Positions 1 through 7,355 of a stretch of 64,000 nt of DNA are shown here, one piece after another. Every line of letters starts with the position of its first letter. Position 1 is the first letter of the stretch. The notes under the pieces are model-generated. The model saw only the letters and a program-made list of their open reading frames with translations, did not search any database and had not been told where the DNA came from. Where the stretch lies: the NCBI RefSeq assembly GCF_020217425.1, contig NZ_CP084090.1, forward strand, positions 1,488,001 through 1,552,000, given 5' to 3'. Both the position numbers and the translations under genes were made by a program. The stretch is from Halomicrobium urmianum (lineage in GTDB: Archaea; Halobacteriota; Halobacteria; Halobacteriales; Haloarculaceae).

Positions 1-46
1 GTTCGACCCACCGCCACTAATATCCAAGCGATGCCGCGAATACTCG

Positions 47-60
47 TGGACGTACGTCCA
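47..60. repeat. 14-bp perfect palindrome upstream of tRNA-Gly
   Basis: TGGACGTACGTCCA is a perfect palindrome about 110 bp upstream of the tRNA gene. No coding region is evident between base 1 and the tRNA. It could be a protein-binding site or part of a repeat; nothing more can be said. Confidence 0.3.
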
Positions 61-113
61 CTTCGGCGCGAAGCGCTACGTTCAAGTGCCATCGGACGGT
101 TCTGCTAAGTGAG

Positions 114-124
114 AGCGCCGTTGG
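114..124 (+). repeat. Partial copy of tRNA-Gly 5' end
   Basis: GCGCCGTTGGT is identical to the first 11 nt of the tRNA at 171-181 and lies 57 bp upstream of it. With the 3'-end copy at 441-454 it brackets the intact tRNA. The match is short, so chance cannot be excluded. Confidence 0.4.
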
Positions 125-170
125 TGAGCGAACGTGGAACGTTCGTGATCCGCGGGCGCGAGGAACGAGC

Positions 171-241
171 GCGCCGTTGGTCCAGTGGTAGGACAGTGGC
201 TTCCCAAGCCACTAGCCCGGGTTCAATTCCCGGACGGCGCA
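171..241 (+). tRNA. tRNA-Gly (anticodon CCC)
   Basis: This is a 71-nt cloverleaf. The acceptor stem GCGCCGT pairs with ACGGCGC at the 3' end and the discriminator base is A. The anticodon stem GTGGC/GCCAC encloses the loop TTCCCAA, giving anticodon CCC (203-205). The T arm is CCGGG-TTCAATT-CCCGG. CCA is not encoded. The short length is typical of glycine tRNAs, and no intron is present. Partial copies of its 5' end (114-124) and 3' end (441-454) flank it. No T-run follows it directly; one follows the downstream 3'-end copy instead. Confidence 0.95.
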
Positions 242-440
242 TGCGAGAACCTCGGGTTGCGAGCGGCGACCCGAGGGAGCCGCGAGCCTTCTGCTGCGAG
301 CAAACCGCGGGCAGCGAATGCAACTTCGAGGGAATTGAGCCCTATCAGTCGCAGCCCGGGAAGCGAACGCAGTGAGCGACCCGGAACGTCTGATTCCGGT
401 CGACTCCGACGACCGGCGTTCGCGGGCGAAGCCCGCTCAC

Positions 441-454
441 TCCCGGACGGCGCA
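441..454 (+). repeat. Partial copy of tRNA-Gly 3' end (att-like)
   Basis: TCCCGGACGGCGCA repeats the last 14 nt of the tRNA (228-241) and is followed by CTTTTCTACTC, a T-rich run that would suit a tRNA terminator. The arrangement (intact tRNA, about 200 bp, then 3'-end copy with the T-run) is what integration into a tRNA 3' end leaves behind. The 200 bp between hold only short REP-like motifs and no integrase, so at most this is a remnant. Confidence 0.5.
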
Positions 455-668
455 CTTTTCTACTCTCGTGGAGTTCTGCGCTGAGTGTGTCTCTGGAGTC
501 CTATATAGACCCTCGACAGAGTGTGTGAGCAGCCAGAAAGCCCCGACCGGCTACACCCGGGGGTGCCGATAGACTCACGTCGCTCGTCTATCGAGATCAC
601 GCTCGCTCCGCTCGCGTGACGCTCGCTGCGCGCTTCGCTCACGCCGTTCGCTCCAGTGCTTGTGATCT

Positions 669-721
669 GAAAATCGCCTCCGGCGATTTTCATCATCCCG
701 AAAGAGCTACGCTCTTTCGGG
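669..721. repeat. Two adjacent perfect hairpins
   Basis: GAAAATCGCC-TCC-GGCGATTTTC (669-691) is followed at once by CCCGAAAGAGC-TAC-GCTCTTTCGGG (697-721). Both are perfect stems of 10 and 11 bp with three-base loops. The second hairpin has a weaker counterpart at the start of repeat copy B (AGAGC-AGA-GCTCT at 17450-17462), so it probably belongs to the larger element. Confidence 0.7.
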
Positions 722-906
722 CGACGTCGTCCGCCGTCGTGTAGCCGGCCGCCCCCTTTCAGTCCCGCCCGTAGCCGGCTGGTCAATCCACGCTGGGCGG
801 GACTGAAAGGGGCCGAGCGCTCGACTGGTCCCCGGCGAAGCAAGCACCGCAACGGAGTGAGGAGCGCAGCGAGTCGCGGGCCATCGAGCGCTCGGGGGCT
901 TTCTGG
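697..906. repeat. Structured dispersed element, copy A
   Basis: About 210 bp without a plausible gene. In order: a hairpin; a conserved GACGTCGTC..GTAGCC segment; a perfect 18-bp inverted repeat (753-770 and 795-812, beginning CCCCTTTCAG) around a 24-nt loop; a 12-bp stem CCGAGCGCTCGA/TCGAGCGCTCGG (813-824, 884-895) enclosing the shared core GCAAGCACCGCA; and a tail GGGGCTTTCTGG. Copies B (17446) and C (35603) keep this order. The 24-nt loop is inverted here relative to B and C. It could be a non-coding RNA, a MITE-like element, or both. Confidence 0.75.
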
Positions 907-991
907 CTCTTTGAACTAGACGTTGCCATCGCTATATCCGCACGATACGTGTTTTCTCTGGACCGGCCAGAGAAGCCAGCCACGAGTCCTC

Positions 992-1666
992 CTACTCCGC
1001 GGTCAGGACGAAGATGCCGCGCTCGGGTTCGTCGACGGCCCGCTCGACGACGTCGTACCCCTGCTCGTCGAGGGCGTCGCGCGTCGCTTCCTCGGGCGTG
1101 CCGAAGCAGGCGTGGGTCTCCACGACGACCGTTCGGGGTTCGGTGTCGAGGTTCCGGAGGACGTCGGCCTCGGCGCCCTCGCAGTCGAGGACGAGGACGT
1201 CGCAGTCGGGGAGGGCGCTCGGGGGGCGGCGGGCGGCGCCGGAGCCGTCGCCGTCGACCTTGACGCCGGGTCCGACGAGGGCGTGGTGGACCGCGACGCG
1301 GTCGTCGACGCCGTTGAGGGCAGCCGTCTCCCTGACGTACCGGTACCGGTGGCGCGCGGGCTCGAACGCGGTCACGTCTCCGTCCGGACCAGCGCGGCGG
1401 GCGGCGACGACGCTGGAGACGCCCCAGCCGCCGCCGACGACGACGACGTCGTCGCCGTGCTCGACGGCGGACCGGACCGCGTCGATCAGCGTGGCCTCGT
1501 ACTCCGGGAACTCGTCGGTCAGGTCGAGCAGCGGGATCCGGCGGACGGCGACGTCGTTGAACACGGCGATCTTCTCGGGCAGGTGCGGTCGGACGAACCG
1601 GTTGTACGCCCGGCGGACGGCGTCCGGGACGTCGTCACGGCTCGGGAACGTGTTCTCTCGGTGCAT
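992..1666 (-). CDS. FkbM-family methyltransferase
   Basis: A 224-residue protein with a class I SAM-dependent methyltransferase fold. The glycine-rich SAM site reads [12 protein letters not shown] and is followed by an acidic strand end (VTAFEPA). The motif [16 protein letters not shown] is characteristic of the FkbM family, whose members O-methylate sugars and polyketides. It is the last gene of a three-gene minus-strand operon. Its ATG lies 32 bp inside the end of the preceding glycerophosphotransferase gene, suggesting translational coupling. By context it probably modifies a cell-surface polymer or glycan; the substrate is unknown. Confidence 0.85.
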   Translation of the reverse strand: MHRENTFPSRDDVPDAVRRAYNRFVRPHLPEKIAVFNDVAVRRIPLLDLTDEFPEYEATLIDAVRSAVEHGDDVVVVGGGWGVSSVVAARRAGPDGDVTAFEPARHRYRYVRETAALNGVDDRVAVHHALVGPGVKVDGDGSGAARRPPSALPDCDVLVLDCEGAEADVLRNLDTEPRTVVVETHACFGTPEEATRDALDEQGYDVVERAVDEPERGIFVLTAE

Positions 1667-2885
1667 CGTCGATCGGTGTGTTGTGGGCCTGCGCGTCGGT
1701 CGGTCCGACCGCGTCGTCCGTCACGAGGTCGACTACGCGGGCGGCCGATCGGCCGTCGACGTCGTCGAAGACCGCATCCCGGACGGCCGCCCGGGCGTCG
1801 GCGTAGCCGTCGGTTCCGTCCGCGCAGTCGTCGAGGGCGCTCAGTAGCTCGTCGAAGTCGGCGGCGATCGGCCCGGGCGTGGCGGCCTCGTAGTCGAAGT
1901 ACAGGCCCGCCTCGGCCTCGTAGGAGTCGCGGTCGTACGCGTAGAAGATGACGGGCCGGTCGAGCAGCAGGTAGTCGAAGAACACCGAGGAGTAGTCGGT
2001 GACGAGCGCGTCGACGTGCCGGAGCGCGGGGTAGACATCGAAGTCCGGCGGGAGAACGCGGACGCGGTCGAGGTCGGCGGCGTCGACGTCGTGGTCCTCG
2101 AACGGGTGGAACTTCACGAGCAGGTGGGCGTCGCGGTCGGCGAGGAAGGCGTCCAGCGCAGCGAAGTCGACGGCGTCGGCGGGCGAACGACCGTCCTCGC
2201 GGTAGGTGGGCAGGTAGGCGAACACCGGTCCGTCGAGCGCCGCGACCGCGTCGTGGAGCGCCCGGTCCTGACCGACGTCGAAGCCGGGGACCTCGCGGAA
2301 CAGCGCGTCGTTTCTGGGGTATCCCGTGACGGAGACCCGGTCCCGATCGATCTCGAACGCCGAGCAGAAGACGTCGACGAAGCGGCGTCCGGTCACCGCG
2401 ACGCGGTCGAACTGCTGGTAGACGTAGCGGCGCGACAGCCGCTCGAACGGCGAGGCCCGCTCGAACTGCGGCCCGTCGGCGGAGATGCGCTTGAGCGGGA
2501 CGCCGTGCCAGAGCTGGACGACCTCCGCGCCGCCGGTCGGCCACAGCGGGAGGCCGGTGAAGCCTCCGGTCGTGAAGACGCGGCCGGCGCGGGCCAGCGT
2601 GCGGAGCCCCTCGGCCGCGTCGGTGCGGTAGGCCTCGTATCCGCGCTCCCGGAGGGCGGCGACCGTCTCGTCGCTCTCGGAGAGCCACACCGGCCGGACG
2701 TCGAGGTCGTCGCGCTCCTCGACGTGGAGGAACAGGTACTTCGCGTTCCCCTCGAAGCGCTCACCGCCGCGGCAGCCGAAGGCCCACAGGTCGTCGTCGC
2801 GGGGGACGAGGTGGGCGGCCCGGTGGGCCGCGAGGGAGGTGGCCGCGCCGGCGAGCGTCCGGAGCGCGGTCCGCCCCGGACTCAC
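1635..2885 (-). CDS. CDP-glycerol glycerophosphotransferase-like protein (TagB/TagF type)
   Basis: 416 residues, starting at a GTG that overlaps the stop codon of the upstream nucleotidyltransferase gene (GTGA). The open frame continues upstream, but that part is the shadow of the upstream gene. Family features are [35 protein letters not shown], and [25 protein letters not shown], which matches the nucleotide-binding region of TagB/TagF enzymes. These transfer polyol phosphate from a CDP-activated donor to a polymer. The upstream cytidylyltransferase-like enzyme would supply that donor. Haloarchaea lack teichoic acid, so the product is likely a phosphate-linked surface glycan (inference). 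Confidence 0.85.
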   Translation of the reverse strand: MSPGRTALRTLAGAATSLAAHRAAHLVPRDDDLWAFGCRGGERFEGNAKYLFLHVEERDDLDVRPVWLSESDETVAALRERGYEAYRTDAAEGLRTLARAGRVFTTGGFTGLPLWPTGGAEVVQLWHGVPLKRISADGPQFERASPFERLSRRYVYQQFDRVAVTGRRFVDVFCSAFEIDRDRVSVTGYPRNDALFREVPGFDVGQDRALHDAVAALDGPVFAYLPTYREDGRSPADAVDFAALDAFLADRDAHLLVKFHPFEDHDVDAADLDRVRVLPPDFDVYPALRHVDALVTDYSSVFFDYLLLDRPVIFYAYDRDSYEAEAGLYFDYEAATPGPIAADFDELLSALDDCADGTDGYADARAAVRDAVFDDVDGRSAARVVDLVTDDAVGPTDAQAHNTPIDDAPREHVPEP

Positions 2886-3610
2886 TCCGCGGTCACCTCG
2901 CCGAACAGCCGCCGGCCCGTCCGCAGGTCGTCGTGGTCGTCGATCTCGATCCAGTCGCCGTCGACCGGGACGACGCTCACGTCGACGGCGTCGAAGATGC
3001 GGTCGAACGCGGCCTCGTACCACTCGTTCGTCCGGCCGGCGTCGACCAGCGCGTCGAGTTCGTCGACCAGCGCGTCGGCGCCCGCGGGGCTGAACTTGCT
3101 CACGCCGATGTACTCGCCGGTCGCCGCCGAGAGGTCCTTCCCGATGGCCACCGCCTCGTCGCCCTCGGTCCTGACCTTCATCTCCTCGTCGCCGAGAGTC
3201 TTCTCGGCGTCGACGAGCAGGGCCGAGCCGTCGGTCGCGGCGAGTCGCCGCAGGCTCGCGGCCGGGAACAGCGTGTCGGAGTTGACGAGGGTGAACCCGT
3301 CGTCGAGGCGGTCGCGGGCCAGCCACAGCGAGTAGAGGTTGTTGGTCGAGTCGTACGCGTCGCTGTGGACGAAGTCGACGTCGAGGTCGAACCCGGCGGA
3401 TTCGCAGAACTCGCGCACCTGGTCGGCCTCGAAGCCCGTCACGGCCGTCACACGCTCGTAGCCGGTGCGGTCGAGCGACTCGAAGATGTGACCGAGGATG
3501 TGGCGGTCGCCGACCTCGACGAGCGTCTTCGGGGTCGACTCGGTCACTGGTCGCAACCGAGTCCCCATGCCGGCAGCGAGCACGACAGCATGACTACGTT
3601 CGTCACACAT
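2882..3610 (-). CDS. Nucleotidyltransferase (LicC / CTP:phosphoalcohol type)
   Basis: 242 residues. The N-terminal motif [18 protein letters not shown] is the nucleotide-binding signature of the NTP-transferase family. [12 protein letters not shown] and the metal-binding VNSDTLF resemble LicC-type phosphocholine cytidylyltransferases more than sugar-1-phosphate enzymes. EIDDHDD near the end is the usual second acidic site. First gene of the operon, overlapping the CDP-glycerol glycerophosphotransferase-like gene by 4 nt, so it probably makes the CDP-activated alcohol that the next enzyme uses. The exact substrate (glycerol, choline, ribitol phosphate or a sugar phosphate) cannot be told from sequence. 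Confidence 0.85.
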   Translation of the reverse strand: MCDERSHAVVLAAGMGTRLRPVTESTPKTLVEVGDRHILGHIFESLDRTGYERVTAVTGFEADQVREFCESAGFDLDVDFVHSDAYDSTNNLYSLWLARDRLDDGFTLVNSDTLFPAASLRRLAATDGSALLVDAEKTLGDEEMKVRTEGDEAVAIGKDLSAATGEYIGVSKFSPAGADALVDELDALVDAGRTNEWYEAAFDRIFDAVDVSVVPVDGDWIEIDDHDDLRTGRRLFGEVTAE

Positions 3611-3692
3611 GCACTCGTGTTAGGACAGTAACATCAAGAAGCCTTCTCGCCGGTTGGTTACCGGGAGGAAAGCGACTGGACACCAGCTACGG

Positions 3693-3780
3693 TCTATAGT
3701 AGAAATTGAAACTATTCACACATCGAGGGGCACCCCGGGTGCCCCTCGAGTGTGTCAGTGCGTTCAATTTCTACTATAGA
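3693..3780. repeat. 88-bp palindromic element, copy 1
   Basis: Perfect 18-bp terminal inverted repeats (TCTATAGTAGAAATTGAA at 3693-3710 and its complement at 3763-3780) flank an inner palindrome CGAGGGGCACCC-C-GGGTGCCCCTCG (3724-3748) extended by ACACA/TGTGT. A second copy is at 63555-63640 and a lone right end at 62561-62580. There is no coding capacity. It lies between the surface-polymer operon and an HTH gene. It could be a MITE or a structured RNA/cruciform element. Confidence 0.8.
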
Positions 3781-3821
3781 GGGAGGAGGGTAGACGACGG
3801 CGAGGGCGTCGCTCGGCCGCG

Positions 3822-4181
3822 CTACTCGGGCCCGACGACGGACAGCAGCGTCTCCACGTGGGCCCGCTGGTCGGCCGCCGAGAGCGAGACGAGTTCGGCC
3901 TCCTCGTCGTAGGTGACGAGGCCGGCCTCGTCGAGCTTCGGCAGGTGGTTGTGGTGGAGCGAGGCGTAGGTCCGGAGGACCGCCGCCTCGGGGACGTCGG
4001 GGAAGGCCACGTCGTGGTCCCGCTCGGCGATCAGCTCGGCGAGGTCCGCGAGGGCCAGGGTCCGGTGGTCGAGCAGCGAGCGGAGGACGAACCGTCGGCA
4101 GTCGTGGTCCAGAACGTCGTAGAGACGGTCGATCCGCTCGCGTTCGCTCTCGTCGGCGGCCTCTGGGTGTTTCTCTGACAT
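3822..4181 (-). CDS. HTH domain protein (DUF7344-like)
   Basis: 119 residues starting at MSEKHPEAAD; the longer open frame upstream is not conserved-looking. IDRLYDVLDHDCRRFVLRSLLDH, then SLHHNHLPKLDEAGLVTYDEE and a short LS tail match the small winged-helix proteins common in haloarchaea that are annotated DUF7344. Likely a DNA-binding regulator or part of a signalling module. The target is unknown. It is transcribed divergently from leuS, 165 bp apart. Confidence 0.75.
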   Translation of the reverse strand: MSEKHPEAADESERERIDRLYDVLDHDCRRFVLRSLLDHRTLALADLAELIAERDHDVAFPDVPEAAVLRTYASLHHNHLPKLDEAGLVTYDEEAELVSLSAADQRAHVETLLSVVGPE

Positions 4182-4346
4182 TGGTAGCGTGCTCCGATCC
4201 CGTGGGCGGCGTGTCGTTCGAGAGAATATCATTAATGAAAATAAGTGTTGTGGACGACGGCCGGTCGCGTCCCGTGTTCGGCGTCCCGGACCCGTTCGAA
4301 ACGTCGACCCCTTTAGTCCCCCGGGCACGTGAGGTCGGACAAGAAC

Positions 4347-7271
4347 ATGGCTACAGACGAGACGGGGTACGAGCCGGCCGAGATCGAGCCGGAGTGGCGC
4401 CAGCGCTGGGCCGAGCAGGAACGGTACGAGGTCGACCCCTCCGAAGAGGACAGTGAGGCGCAACGCGCCTCAGAACAGTCGAGCGGTGACGGGACGGAAC
4501 CGCGAGACAAGACGTTCATCACCGTCCCCTATCCCTACCCGTCGGGCGGGATGCACATCGGGCACGCCCGCACGTACACGGTGCCGGACGTCTACGCCCG
4601 GTACCGCCGCCAGCAGGGCGACAACGTCCTCTTTCCCATCGGCTGGCACGTCACGGGCACGCCGATCATCGGGGCCGTCGAGCGCCTCAAGAAGGGCGAG
4701 GAGAAGCAGCTGTCGGTGCTCCGGGACACCTACAACGTCCCCGAGGACACCCTCGCGGACCTGGAGACGCCGATGGGCTACGCCCGCCACTTCATCGAGG
4801 AGCACTACAAGGCGGGGATGAAGCAGCTGGGCCTCTCGATCGACTGGCGCCGCGAGTTCACCACCGAGGACGACCGCTACGAGAAGTTCATCACCTGGCA
4901 GTACGAGACCCTCAGGGACCGCGGCCTGCTGGAGAAGGGGCTGCACCCGGTCAACTACTGCACGAACGAGGAGCAGCCGGTCACCACCCACGACCTGCTG
5001 GAGGGCGAGGACGAGGAGTTCCAGGAGTACACGCTGATCAAGTTCTCCGCCGACGAGGGCGGCGAGAGCGTCGTCTACCCGATGGCGACGCTGCGGCCCG
5101 AGACGGTGCGGGGCGTCACCAACGCCTACGTCGACCCCGACGCGACGTACGTCCGCGCGACGGTCGATGGCGAGACCTGGATCGTCTCCGAGGACGCCGC
5201 CGAGAAGTTCGAGCTGCAGGCCCGCGACGTCGAGGTCCACGAGCGGATCGACGGCGCCGATCTGGTCGGCCGCCGCGTCGACAACCCCGTCACGGGCGAC
5301 GAGATCCCGATTCTGCCCGCGGACTTCGTCGACGTCGACAACGCCACCGGCGTCGTCATGTCCGTCCCGGCTCACTCGCCGGACGACTACGTGGCGCTGC
5401 AGGACGCCAAAGAGCGAGCCGACGACCTGACCGAGTACGGCCTCGACCCCGAGGACGTCCGGGCCATCGAACCCGTCCCGATCCTCTCCGTCGAGGGCTA
5501 CGGCGAGATCCCCGCCCGCGACGCCGTCGAGGAGTACGGCGTCTCCGGCCAGGGCGACCCCGCGCTGGACGATGCGACCCACGAGCTGTACAACGCCGAG
5601 TTCCACGGCGGCGAACTGAACGACGACTACGGCGACTTCGCCGGCGCGGTCATCGAGGACGTCCGCGACGAACTGAAGGAGTACTACCAGAGCCAGGGCG
5701 ACTTCGACGCGATGTACGACTTCGCGGCCGAGGTCGTCTGCCGCTGCGGCGGCGAGGTCGAGGTCGCCGAGCAGGACACCTGGTTCCTGCGATACAACGA
5801 CGAGGAGTGGACCGCGAAGGTCGAGCGGGCCATCGAGAACCTCGACGCCATCCCGGAAAACACCCGCCAGCAGTACTACAACACCGTCGACTGGCTGGAG
5901 GAGTGGCCCTGCATCCGCAACTACGGCCTGGGCACGCCGCTGCCGTGGGATCCCGAGTTCATCATCGAGCCGCTGTCGGACTCGACGATCTACATGGCCT
6001 ACTACACCATCGCCCACCGGCTGTCGGACGTGCCCGTCGAGGAGCTGGATCGTGACTTCTTCGACGCCCTGTTCTACGGCGAGGAGGCCGTCGAGGACCC
6101 CGACCCGACGGCGCTGGAACTGCGCGAGGAGTGGTCCTACTGGTACCCCGTCGACTACCGCTGCTCCGCCGAGGACCTCATCAACAACCACCTCACCTTC
6201 TTCCTCTACCACCACGCGGAGCTGTTCGACGAGGACGAGTGGCCCCAGGGGATCACCGGCATGGGCATGGGCCTGCTGGAGGGCCAGAAGATGTCCTCCT
6301 CGAAGGGCCACGTGGTCCTGCCCGACGAGGCCATCAGCGAGTACGGCGCCGACACCGTCCGCTTCTTCCTGCTGAACAGTTCCGAGCCCTGGCAGGACTT
6401 CGACTGGCGGTCCGACGAGGTCGGCTCCACGCACGACCAGCTGGCGCGGTTCTGGTCGCGGGCCGTCGAGCTGATCGATGGCCCCGAAGGCGACCGCGAC
6501 GCCCTCGAGGACATCGACCGCTGGCTGCTGGCGAAGCTCCAGGAGACCGTCGAGGCCGTCACAGACAGCCTGGAGCGCTTCGAGACCCGCACCGCCAGCC
6601 AGGAAGCGTTCTACCGCTTCGAGGAGCAGCTGCGGTGGTACCGCCGGCGCGCCGACCTCGACCGGCCGGGCGCCCGGTGGACGCTGCGCCACGTACTGGA
6701 GACGCGCCTGCGCCTGCTGGCCCCCTTCGTCCCGTTCATGGCCAACGAACTGCACGAGCGCCTGACCGGCACGCCCGCCGAGGACGCCCCGTGGCCCGAG
6801 GTCGACGAGGCGTTCCGCGACGAGTCCGCCGTCGCCAGCGAGGCGCTGGTCGAGGACCTCCACGAGGACGTCGCCGACATCCTCGAAGTCACCGGCGAGG
6901 ACCCCGAGACCATCCGCGTGTACGTCGCCGCCGACTGGAAGCGCGACGTGTTCGCCGCCGTCCGCGAGGCCGGGGCGAACGTCGGCGCGGTGATGAGCGA
7001 GGCGATGTCGAACCCGGACCTGCGCGAGAAGGGCGACGCCGTCAACGACCACGCGCAGGAACTGGTCGAGTTCGCCCGCGGCCGCGACGACGGCGAACTG
7101 GCGACGCTCGCGGCCCTGGACGAGCGGGCCGTCTACGAGGACGCCGCCGACTTCCTGGCCCGCGAGCACGACGCCGACGTCGAGGTGTACGCGGAAGACG
7201 AGGACCCCGAGGACCCCGCGGGCAAGGCCGACCAGGCCGTCCCGTTCCGGCCGGCCATCCACGTCGAGTAA
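4347..7271 (+). CDS. leuS: Leucyl-tRNA synthetase
   Basis: 974 residues, start chosen at MATDETGYEPAEIEPEW; a slightly longer frame begins 18 bp earlier. It charges tRNA-Leu. The class I signatures are both present: HIGH at residues 70-73 (PYPSGGMHIGHARTY) and KMSSS at 648-652. The editing domain lies between them, and the anticodon-binding and C-terminal archaeal extensions follow. Length fits archaeal LeuRS. Residues about 31-53 form an acidic, Ser/Glu-rich insert (EEDSEAQRASEQ) encoded partly by a palindrome at 4454-4472, apparently an in-frame repeat insertion before the catalytic domain. Confidence 0.97.
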   Translation: MATDETGYEPAEIEPEWRQRWAEQERYEVDPSEEDSEAQRASEQSSGDGTEPRDKTFITVPYPYPSGGMHIGHARTYTVPDVYARYRRQQGDNVLFPIGWHVTGTPIIGAVERLKKGEEKQLSVLRDTYNVPEDTLADLETPMGYARHFIEEHYKAGMKQLGLSIDWRREFTTEDDRYEKFITWQYETLRDRGLLEKGLHPVNYCTNEEQPVTTHDLLEGEDEEFQEYTLIKFSADEGGESVVYPMATLRPETVRGVTNAYVDPDATYVRATVDGETWIVSEDAAEKFELQARDVEVHERIDGADLVGRRVDNPVTGDEIPILPADFVDVDNATGVVMSVPAHSPDDYVALQDAKERADDLTEYGLDPEDVRAIEPVPILSVEGYGEIPARDAVEEYGVSGQGDPALDDATHELYNAEFHGGELNDDYGDFAGAVIEDVRDELKEYYQSQGDFDAMYDFAAEVVCRCGGEVEVAEQDTWFLRYNDEEWTAKVERAIENLDAIPENTRQQYYNTVDWLEEWPCIRNYGLGTPLPWDPEFIIEPLSDSTIYMAYYTIAHRLSDVPVEELDRDFFDALFYGEEAVEDPDPTALELREEWSYWYPVDYRCSAEDLINNHLTFFLYHHAELFDEDEWPQGITGMGMGLLEGQKMSSSKGHVVLPDEAISEYGADTVRFFLLNSSEPWQDFDWRSDEVGSTHDQLARFWSRAVELIDGPEGDRDALEDIDRWLLAKLQETVEAVTDSLERFETRTASQEAFYRFEEQLRWYRRRADLDRPGARWTLRHVLETRLRLLAPFVPFMANELHERLTGTPAEDAPWPEVDEAFRDESAVASEALVEDLHEDVADILEVTGEDPETIRVYVAADWKRDVFAAVREAGANVGAVMSEAMSNPDLREKGDAVNDHAQELVEFARGRDDGELATLAALDERAVYEDAADFLAREHDADVEVYAEDEDPEDPAGKADQAVPFRPAIHVE
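4454..4472. repeat. Palindrome inside leuS
   Basis: TGAGGCGC-AAC-GCGCCTCA, a perfect 8-bp stem in the reading frame of leuS that encodes the SEAQRAS segment. Similar GAGGCGC..GCGCCTC motifs occur as intergenic repeats in haloarchaea (recollection), so this looks like a REP-type sequence accommodated within a gene. Confidence 0.6.
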
Positions 7272-7355
7272 CTGCCACCGGGCGACCGTTCGGCCGTGCG
7301 CGCCGACCGCCGTTTGGCCCCTCTTTTAAGTCAGGTCGTCCCTAACGAGTGAGGT

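Noticed and set aside
242-440. Small integrative element between the tRNA and its 3'-end copy
   Set aside because: Kept only as a possible remnant: no integrase, no coherent gene and only 200 bp, so an element cannot be claimed.
753-812. CRISPR repeat interpretation of the CTTTCAGTCCCGCC inverted repeat
   Set aside because: There is no regular series of repeats and spacers, only two facing arms at each of three distant sites, and no cas genes are present.
1-990. Several open frames of 60-130 codons on both strands around the tRNA
   Set aside because: Their translations are Arg/Ser/Pro-rich with no domain pattern, and they run through hairpins and repeat copy A. They follow from GC-rich sequence without stops.
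2016-3335. 439-codon plus-strand frame opposite the surface-polymer operon
   Set aside because: It is the antisense shadow of two genes with clear conserved motifs, and its own translation is Val/Gly/Arg-rich without a recognisable fold.
4470-7262. 930-codon minus-strand frame opposite leuS
   Set aside because: Long antisense frames are common in GC-rich haloarchaeal genes. The sense strand encodes an unmistakable LeuRS.
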